DNA from: Bacteroidales bacterium | GTDB lineage: Bacteria > Bacteroidota > Bacteroidia > Bacteroidales > UBA932 | Assembly: GCA_021443605.1 (NCBI GenBank) | Contig: JABUTQ010000085.1 | Location: 1-7,206 of the forward strand | Direction of reading: 5' to 3' | DNA length: 7,206 nt | Part shown: piece by piece, positions 1 to 6,327 of the stretch | How positions within the stretch are numbered: position 1 is the stretch's first letter | How the letters are laid out: each line of letters starts with the position of its first letter | Position numbers and translations under genes: made by a program | Notes under the pieces: generated by a model | What the model saw: the letters and a program-made list of their open reading frames with translations, nothing else | Databases searched by the model: none | Told to the model about the DNA's origin: nothing

Positions 1-8
1 TTCAAGAA

Positions 9-1319
9 TTATTTGTTAGGGACAGCACGGATGTTGTCAATCTTGATGATAGGAGTACATTCTGTACCAGTAACACCGCCACCAACTACGAACAGCACAA
101 GGGAATCCCAGGAATCTGCGTTATAAACGCCGTCAATTACGTTTCCGTTGAGGTCGTAAGAGAATGTAGATGAGTTCATAGGGATGGTTACGGTTACCCA
201 CTTGTCTCCAGTATCGTATGAGCCAGAGGCTTCCCAAGGTCTATAGAGAGCACGGCGTGCAGGAGCTGCACCTTCACCGGAGATGTACTTGTTGTTGCTT
301 CCTCCGAGGACATTGCCGAAGATATCGACCACACCTGCATCACCATAGGAAACAACGGTAACAGGGGCGGGAATAACCTGCAATGCACCTGCCATCCAAG
401 GATTTGAAGAAGGGATATACATCTCAAATTTGAGGCACATATTCTCTACATCTGAGAAGTCGGTTAGGAATGAAAGGGGAACACCAATCGGATTAGCGTA
501 TGTCTCGGGATTCTGATAATCACCGGGCCAGTACTCGAACGAGAATGCTCCGTCGTTCCAACTTGCATCCGCATCAAGCTTCGAGTTGCCGAGAAGGAGG
601 AAGTTGCCGTCGAAAGAGGTTTCATCTGAGGTGATTACCATATTGTGCCATCCGTGGTTGCCGAGGCCGGTCTTGCCATCGAAGTCGAAGAGGAGTCCGC
701 GGTCATCCTTGTAATTGAAGTTTGACTGGCAAACGCCTGATTCTGTCTCGACTTTCACCTTGCCGGGCTGAGCACCCTCGGGGATAACGACATCCATAGA
801 GGTCATAGTCACATTTGAAACCTTTGCTTCTGCTCCGCCTGCGAAAGTGACGGTCAAAGGCTCAACGAAGAAGTTACCGTACATTGTGACAGTTGAACCG
901 GGCTCTGCAAATTCAAACGACATATCGGTGAGCTTTGGAGCCGGCGCAAGTACCTTAAAATCAAACGTTACGGTTTGCCCTGCTTTGGTCTTGAGGTAAA
1001 TCTTATCTGTCTTCTCTGTGGGAAGAGAACCCGGAACCTCAACAAGAAGGGTATTATTTGTGATATAGCTGGTATTGAGCGTTGCCTGCTGGTCGTTGAA
1101 CCAGACCTGGTTTACACTGCGGAGATTTTCTCCGAGAATGCAGATAACCTCTTTCATAAATGCAGAAGAGATTGTCTGATCTTTGTCGGCATATCTGATG
1201 GAATAGACCGTAGGGACGCCTTCAGTGGGGCGGAACCTGTCGGGATAATCCATATTCTCGCAAGAAGCAAGGCCGAGGAGTGAAACCATCAAGGCAAAGA
1301 TATATGATTTAGTCTTCAT
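9..1319 (-). CDS. Surface glycan-binding lipoprotein with IPT/TIG domains (SGBP-B-like)
   Basis: This gene encodes a non-catalytic surface lipoprotein that probably binds the target polysaccharide and hands it to SusC/SusD. The ATG at 1319, 11 bp after the susD stop, starts a signal peptide with lipobox LASC; Cys20 is followed by ENMDYPD, an acidic stretch consistent with surface export. Two Ig-like IPT/TIG domains follow (about 36-123, with ILGENL and VWFND; and about 125-203, with EPGSTVTMYG and VTFAG). The C-terminal domain (about 205-436) opens with DDRGLLFDFDG and ends in IIKIDNIRAVPN, resembling the xyloglucan-binding domain of SGBP-B proteins. It carries many aromatic residues (W224, W254, Y263, W264, W308, W362, W374, W404). 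The position just after susD is the usual place for such proteins, and they vary widely in ligand, so resemblance to the xyloglucan protein does not prove xyloglucan. The frame is intact. Only 8 bp of the window lie beyond the stop, so any terminator or further gene is out of view. Confidence 0.88.
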   Translation of the reverse strand: MKTKSYIFALMVSLLGLASCENMDYPDRFRPTEGVPTVYSIRYADKDQTISSAFMKEVICILGENLRSVNQVWFNDQQATLNTSYITNNTLLVEVPGSLPTEKTDKIYLKTKAGQTVTFDFKVLAPAPKLTDMSFEFAEPGSTVTMYGNFFVEPLTVTFAGGAEAKVSNVTMTSMDVVIPEGAQPGKVKVETESGVCQSNFNYKDDRGLLFDFDGKTGLGNHGWHNMVITSDETSFDGNFLLLGNSKLDADASWNDGAFSFEYWPGDYQNPETYANPIGVPLSFLTDFSDVENMCLKFEMYIPSSNPWMAGALQVIPAPVTVVSYGDAGVVDIFGNVLGGSNNKYISGEGAAPARRALYRPWEASGSYDTGDKWVTVTIPMNSSTFSYDLNGNVIDGVYNADSWDSLVLFVVGGGVTGTECTPIIKIDNIRAVPNK

Positions 1320-1330
1320 CTTTCCGGAGA

Positions 1331-3061
1331 TTAGAAGTTATATTTATATTCATTGCGGACATCGACGTGCTCTGCAGGGGCATCTGAAGCCATATTCTTG
1401 TTATATACCACATCCTCTGTAGGGAAAGGAAGGGTAAAACTTGATGCAGTTACGTTAGGATTGTCGTTCTTGGGGTTGTATGTTACAGAAGATGCATCCC
1501 AGGTGCCATCCTCATAGAATTTCTTGTAAACGTCGTCGAGGCCGTCGAAGATGGATCTCTTCTGAGCCTTGAGCTCTGCAATACAAGCATTCATATCATA
1601 GTAGCCGCGGCGTACGTAATCGTACCAACGGTCTCCTTCGATTGCAAGTTCGAGACGACGCTCTTTCCAGATGTCCTCGAAACTTACTGTCGAGAGCTCA
1701 GACACGCCTGCACGCTGGCGAACATAGTTTACGTAAGTCTTTGCCGTACCTGCATCACCGGTAAGGAGACTTGCCTCCGCATAGATGAGGTAAAGGTCTG
1801 AAAGTCTGAGAAGGTGTGTGGGAAGCTGGCTTGACATACGGCCTGCATCAACTCCGAGAGCGGTCTTGTGGTCATAAGCGTCGCCGTAGAGGTGCTTCAC
1901 GTTGTTTGAGCCTGTAGAACTGGTGCCGACACCGGGGCCTGCACCGGGGCCACCCTTCCCGTAGTCTTTGTCATAGAGGAACTTGAGGTAGTCGAAGCCT
2001 CCCTTGTCCTGCCAGAAATAAGGATATTTGTCACCGGCCATCATTATGGTGGCGTGGCGGCGGATATCGAGGTCTCTTCTGCTTGCAGGGTCATCGGTAG
2101 GAGCTACACCAAATGCATTCATAAGGTCTACAGACGGGCCAATCCACTGTCCCCAAACGTCTGCAAACTCGTCAAAGCCAACCATTCCGAGGTCGCTCTG
2201 GAAAGTGTTCTGCATTGTCCAGTCCTTGACAGGAGAAGCCCAAAGCCATGAGAGGAGGCATTCACCTGTCTTGTTGAAGCCTGAAAGACGGAATACGTCT
2301 TCGTAACTTGGAAGGAGGGTACGTCCCGAATTGTCAATCACATCCTTTGCATAAGATGCAGCCTTCTTGAGATCGCTTTCGTTCAAAGAGCCAGAAAGGC
2401 CGGCCTTGGTGAGATATACCTTTGCAAGGAGAGCTTCAGCTGCATAATAATCGATGCGCTCGTAATCCTTGAAGTTTGCAGTCTTCTTGGGAAGAAGCTC
2501 CATTGCCTTCTCGAGGTTCATTATGACATATTCGTAAACATCTGCCCTCTGTATCTTCTTGATTGAGTTGTATTCACCTGCAAGAAGATCGGAGTTGTTG
2601 TGCACGATGGGAACTTCTCCGAAAGTGCGGACCATGAAGAAATAGGCCATTGCCTTCCATACAAGGGCTTCGCCGATGGTCTTGTTTTTGCCTTCCTGAG
2701 TAGGACCTTCTGAAGCCAGAATGTTCTTGATGACGGTGTTGCAGTGTCCGTTTACTGACCACAATGAGTAGGACATATTTACAAGGTCCACGTCCGTACC
2801 ATTGGTGGTGAACTCAAGATAAGGACTGTCGCCCCAGTAGAGATTGCCGGACATCACCTCTCCGATCTTGATGAAACCTCTCTGGAAATCGTACCAAGGC
2901 GAGTTATAGAGATAGTTTACACCTTGCTCGCACTGAGCGTCATTGAGGTAGAAATTACCGGTGTTGTAGTTGTCCTCTGCAGGTCTGTTGAGAAAACCGG
3001 AGCAAGATACTGCCGCGAATGCCGCTGCAGAGACGATTATGGTTTTAAATATATTTTTCAT
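1331..3061 (-). CDS. SusD/RagB-family nutrient-binding outer-membrane lipoprotein
   Basis: This gene encodes the surface lipoprotein that caps the SusC barrel and helps capture glycan. The ATG at 3061, 14 bp after the susC stop, starts a type II signal peptide with lipobox AVSC; Cys20 is the lipidation site. The residues after Cys20 (SGFLNR) lack the acidic stretch often seen in surface-exported Bacteroidota lipoproteins. SusD landmarks in order are RTFGEVPIVHN (about 145-155), the TPR-like helix ADVYEYVIMNLEKAMELLP (173-191), YYAAEALLAKVYL (205-217), LLRLSDLYLIYAEASL (417-432), the C-terminal KERRLELAIEGDRWYDY (466-482) and the closing LPFPTEDVVYN segment (544-554). At 368-386 there is a Gly/Pro/Ser-rich loop (GKGGPGAGPGVG and onward) that is partly a DNA tandem duplication. 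Length (576) is normal and the frame is intact. Many Trp and Tyr residues (for example W303, W306, Y346, W350) could serve glycan binding, but specific contacts cannot be assigned. It almost certainly pairs with the adjacent SusC. Confidence 0.96.
   Translation of the reverse strand: MKNIFKTIIVSAAAFAAVSCSGFLNRPAEDNYNTGNFYLNDAQCEQGVNYLYNSPWYDFQRGFIKIGEVMSGNLYWGDSPYLEFTTNGTDVDLVNMSYSLWSVNGHCNTVIKNILASEGPTQEGKNKTIGEALVWKAMAYFFMVRTFGEVPIVHNNSDLLAGEYNSIKKIQRADVYEYVIMNLEKAMELLPKKTANFKDYERIDYYAAEALLAKVYLTKAGLSGSLNESDLKKAASYAKDVIDNSGRTLLPSYEDVFRLSGFNKTGECLLSWLWASPVKDWTMQNTFQSDLGMVGFDEFADVWGQWIGPSVDLMNAFGVAPTDDPASRRDLDIRRHATIMMAGDKYPYFWQDKGGFDYLKFLYDKDYGKGGPGAGPGVGTSSTGSNNVKHLYGDAYDHKTALGVDAGRMSSQLPTHLLRLSDLYLIYAEASLLTGDAGTAKTYVNYVRQRAGVSELSTVSFEDIWKERRLELAIEGDRWYDYVRRGYYDMNACIAELKAQKRSIFDGLDDVYKKFYEDGTWDASSVTYNPKNDNPNVTASSFTLPFPTEDVVYNKNMASDAPAEHVDVRNEYKYNF
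1928..1951 (-). repeat. 12-bp imperfect tandem duplication inside the susD-like gene
   Basis: Two adjacent 12-base units (1928-1939 and 1940-1951) match at 10 of 12 positions, sharing the core CACCGGGGCC on the plus strand. On the coding strand each unit encodes Gly-Pro-Gly plus one residue (Ala or Val), giving GPGAGPGV. The unit length is a multiple of three, so gain or loss keeps the frame. It sits in a low-complexity Gly/Pro/Ser loop of the SusD-like protein. Confidence 0.75.
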
Positions 3062-3075
3062 ATCATTTCGTCTAT

Positions 3076-6000
3076 TTAGAATGTGATGTTAACTCCGAAT
3101 GAAAAAGTGGTAGGTGAAGGGTAACGTCCGTTATCCACACCGTATGTAAGTCCTGTTGCATCCTGCGTGCTGGCTCCAACCTCCGGATCGTAACCCGAAT
3201 ACTTTGTGAAAGTGTAGAGGTTCTGGATGTTGCAGTACAACCTGATGTTATCAAGATAGATGCTTCTCATCATAGACTTGGGGAACGTATATCCGATAGT
3301 TATGTTCTTGATGCGGAGGAACGATCCGTCTTCGATGTAACGGTCGCTGATGCGGTCGTTGTCGTTAGGGTCGTTGATGGTGGCACGAGGAGTCTTTGTG
3401 CCTGTATTTGACACCTTTACGTTTGTGATATCATCATACCAATGCCAGATGTCGTTCGTTCCGTCATAGGTCTTGTTGGGATCAATCGGAACAAGCTGTG
3501 CCCTGTTTGCCACGCCGCTCTTGGTATAGTTTGTCCACGCACTGTTCATATGGGTAAGGGTGATCGCATTGTAGTTGAGCACTTTGTTTCCATAAGAACC
3601 GTTGAGGAACAATGAGAGGTCGAAATCCCAGATACGGAAAGTGTTGGTCCATCCGAAAGTGAATTTGGGGAGTGGAGATCCTATTACCGTACGGTCCTGC
3701 TCGTCAATCTTTCCATCCTTGTTGAGATCTTCATACTTGATGTCTCCAACCCAGACGGTATTGGTTCTCTTGAAAACGCCGTCCTTGGGATATTTGGCAG
3801 CCTTGGGTGAGTTCTCGATATCTGCAAGAGACTCATATACACCGGCAACCTTATATCCGTAGAAATTGTAGAGAGATTTGCCAATTTCTGATACGCAGAC
3901 GATGTCGCTCCACTGACCGTAGCCGACAAGGGCTGCATTTTCAGTACCGGTGAGGCTGAGGAGTTTGTTGCGGTTCAAAGAGATTTGGAAATTGGTGGTC
4001 CATCCGAAAATCTTGCGGTCGAAGACAAATGCGTTGATTGTAACCTCAAGACCTTTGTTCTCGATGCTGCCGTAGTTTCCTTTTGGAGCTTGGAGAGCCG
4101 AAGAACCATTGCCGGAAGTACCCATATATGAAGGGAGCTGCATCGACATAAGCATATCGTTCGAACGCTTGTAGTAACCATCGATGATGAGGCTGATCTT
4201 ATTGTTGAGGAAGTTGAGGTCGAGACCTGCATTGAACTGCTGCTGGCTTTCCCAACGGATTCCGGTGTTGGGGATGTTTGCAGGACGATAACCTGCGCCG
4301 AGAGCCGAGTTCATTGAAGAGATTGCAGAACCCCAGGCATATCCGCCGATGTTGGCGTTACCTGTCTGGCCCCAGCCGAGACGAAGCTTGGCATCGTTGA
4401 TAACATCCTTTGCACCTGCGAAGAAGGCTTCGTTCGAGAAGCGCCAAGAAGCTGCTACTGAGTGGAAGCCTGCCCATCTGTTGTCGGGACCGAAGTTTGA
4501 CGAACCATCATAACGGAAAGTGTATGTAAGGAGATACCTATTATCGAAGTTATAAGTCAAACGGGTGAAGAAGGAAGCCATTGAAGATGAACCGAATCCC
4601 TGCCCTACTACGGGTGTTCCGGTACCGAGAGCTATATTGTGTACCTCATCTGAAGGGAGGCCTGTATTCAATCCACTGAGATAATCCCATTTAGATGCCC
4701 AGCACTCCTGACCAATCATCGCGCTGAAAGTGTGTCTTTCAATGGTATTTGAATAAGTGAGGTAGTTCTTCAACTGCCAGTAGAGGCTGCTGTTGTACTG
4801 TCGGCTCATCTCATTTGAACTGCGCTGCCAGCCGCCGAGATCGACCATCGGTTTGTAGCGTGTTGCATCCGAAGAGCTGATGTCGAAACCGAGTTCGGTT
4901 CTCCATACAAGATGCTCGATGGGGGTGATGTCGGCATAGATGTTACCGGTGAGCTTACGACGATGGAGTTTGATCTCATCTTTCATTGCAAGGGCCACAG
5001 GGTTGGGAGAAGTGTAACCTTCACGAATGGTAGATGAATAGTTGCCGTTCACGTCATAAACGGGAATATCCGGAATGGTAGTGAGTGAATAGTAGATGAT
5101 ACCTTCGTTTGAGTCGGCGAGCTTGAGGTCGTCGTTGGTATTTGCGTAAGTGGCATTTACACCAATCTTGAACCAATCCTTGAGCTTGGCGTCGATATTC
5201 GCCCTAAATGAATAACGATTGAAGTTTGATCCAATGATGGTACCTTCCTGATTCATATAAGAACCTGAGAGATAGTATTGTACCCTGTCCGAACCGCCTT
5301 GTGCGCTAAGCTGGTGCTGATGCTGGAGGGCTGTGCGGAAAATTTCATCCTGCCAGTTTGTCCCCTTACCGAGAAGCGAAGGATCTGCATACCAGGCATT
5401 CTGCTGGTAAATCTCGCCCTGTGCAACCATCGAGTTGTTGAACTCAGCATATTCGCGGAGGTTCATCATATCGATGCGCTTTGTCTGCCTTGAAATGGCG
5501 AACATTCCGTCATAAGAGAATTTGGCGTCGCCGGCCTTTCCTCTCTTGGTGGTGATGAGTACTACACCATTCGCACCCTGTGCACCGTAAATTGCTGTAG
5601 CAGAGGCATCCTTGAGGATTTCCATACTGACGATGTCGGAAGGGTTGATAGTAGAGAGAGGAGAGATGGTGGAAACCTTACCGTTTCCGAGAGCGTCACC
5701 AAGACCGAAGTCTGCGCCTGAATTTCCACCGCCCTGCATGATGACGCCGTCGATTACATAGAGAGGCTCTGCGTTGGCATTGATAGTGGCCTGACCGCGG
5801 ACGCGGATAGAGGTTGAGGAACCAGGGGCACCTGAGGTAGTTACTGAACTAACACCTGCAGCCCTTCCCTGAAGAGACTGGTCCAAGTTAGTGATGATGG
5901 AACCCTTGAGGTCTGATTCCTTGAGAGATACGGATGCTCCGGAGAGGTCGCTCCTCTTCATTGTACCGTAACCCACAACCACCACTTCGTCAAGTACTTC

Positions 6001-6300
6001 GTTGTCAGGAACGATTACAATATCGACAACAGTCCTTCCATCGACAGGAACAACTGCCTCTTTGTAACCAATCATACTGACAACCAAGGTGGCATTTGAC
6101 GGAACCCCGGCGAGAGTGTAACGCCCGTCCAGGTCTGTCATAGCGCCGAGCGTTTGGTTACCCTGTACCATTACGAAAGCTCCGATAATCGGCCCTTCCG
6201 AGTCGGTAACAGTACCGCTGATGCTCAGCGTCTGGGCATTTGCAGCGAACACTCCCATAATGAGAGCGGCGCAAAATGCCAGAATCTGTTTTCCTTTCAT
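3076..6300 (-). CDS. SusC/RagA-family TonB-dependent outer-membrane glycan transporter
   Basis: This gene encodes the beta-barrel importer of the locus, which takes oligosaccharides across the outer membrane with TonB-ExbBD energy while its SusD partner acts as a lid. The ATG at 6300 gives a clear type I signal peptide (residues 1-22, cleavage probably after ANA and before Gln23). A carboxypeptidase-regulatory-like beta-sandwich domain follows (about 25-105; SGTVTD, DLDGRY, MIGYK). Next come the TonB-box region and SusC signature LDEVVVVGYG (103-112) and the plug (about 115-252), with LQGRAAGV, IRVRG, YVIDGV, the family motif LKDASATAIYGAQGANGV and ITTKRG. The remainder is barrel, ending in GVNITF with the terminal Phe expected by the BAM complex. 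A calcium-loop-like DLNKDGKIDEQD lies at 858-869. Length (1074) is normal and the frame is intact. There is no STN domain ahead of the carboxypeptidase-like domain, so direct sigma/anti-sigma signalling through this protein is unlikely. The stop is 14 bp from susD. Substrate cannot be read from the sequence. Confidence 0.97.
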   Translation of the reverse strand: MKGKQILAFCAALIMGVFAANAQTLSISGTVTDSEGPIIGAFVMVQGNQTLGAMTDLDGRYTLAGVPSNATLVVSMIGYKEAVVPVDGRTVVDIVIVPDNEVLDEVVVVGYGTMKRSDLSGASVSLKESDLKGSIITNLDQSLQGRAAGVSSVTTSGAPGSSTSIRVRGQATINANAEPLYVIDGVIMQGGGNSGADFGLGDALGNGKVSTISPLSTINPSDIVSMEILKDASATAIYGAQGANGVVLITTKRGKAGDAKFSYDGMFAISRQTKRIDMMNLREYAEFNNSMVAQGEIYQQNAWYADPSLLGKGTNWQDEIFRTALQHQHQLSAQGGSDRVQYYLSGSYMNQEGTIIGSNFNRYSFRANIDAKLKDWFKIGVNATYANTNDDLKLADSNEGIIYYSLTTIPDIPVYDVNGNYSSTIREGYTSPNPVALAMKDEIKLHRRKLTGNIYADITPIEHLVWRTELGFDISSSDATRYKPMVDLGGWQRSSNEMSRQYNSSLYWQLKNYLTYSNTIERHTFSAMIGQECWASKWDYLSGLNTGLPSDEVHNIALGTGTPVVGQGFGSSSMASFFTRLTYNFDNRYLLTYTFRYDGSSNFGPDNRWAGFHSVAASWRFSNEAFFAGAKDVINDAKLRLGWGQTGNANIGGYAWGSAISSMNSALGAGYRPANIPNTGIRWESQQQFNAGLDLNFLNNKISLIIDGYYKRSNDMLMSMQLPSYMGTSGNGSSALQAPKGNYGSIENKGLEVTINAFVFDRKIFGWTTNFQISLNRNKLLSLTGTENAALVGYGQWSDIVCVSEIGKSLYNFYGYKVAGVYESLADIENSPKAAKYPKDGVFKRTNTVWVGDIKYEDLNKDGKIDEQDRTVIGSPLPKFTFGWTNTFRIWDFDLSLFLNGSYGNKVLNYNAITLTHMNSAWTNYTKSGVANRAQLVPIDPNKTYDGTNDIWHWYDDITNVKVSNTGTKTPRATINDPNDNDRISDRYIEDGSFLRIKNITIGYTFPKSMMRSIYLDNIRLYCNIQNLYTFTKYSGYDPEVGASTQDATGLTYGVDNGRYPSPTTFSFGVNITF

Positions 6301-6327
6301 GTTGTGTGATTTTTTTGGTTTTATTAA
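6301..6327 (-). promoter_or_regulatory. A-rich translation start region of the susC-like gene (esterase-susC spacer)
   Basis: The 27-bp spacer between the esterase stop and the SusC ATG reads, on the coding strand, as an AT-rich stretch containing a run of seven A residues about 10 bases before the start codon. There is no AGGAGG-like Shine-Dalgarno sequence. This fits the A-rich, SD-poor initiation common in Bacteroidota. I see no -7 box of the TAnnTTTG type here or just upstream, which favours read-through from the esterase gene over a separate susC promoter. Confidence 0.5.

Noticed and set aside
975..1283. Plus-strand open frame of 102 codons antisense to the SGBP gene
   Set aside because: The minus strand here encodes the lipoprotein signal and first IPT domain with good motifs; the opposite frame has no support of its own.
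2028..2306. Overlapping plus- and minus-strand open frames within the susD-like gene
   Set aside because: All overlap the intact SusD frame and give composition typical of shadow frames (Arg/Ser/Pro-rich, no domains).
3062..3075. Possible promoter or terminator in the susC-susD gap, and likewise in the susD-SGBP gap at 1320-1330
   Set aside because: The gaps are 14 and 11 bp, too short for either, and contain no hairpin or T-run.
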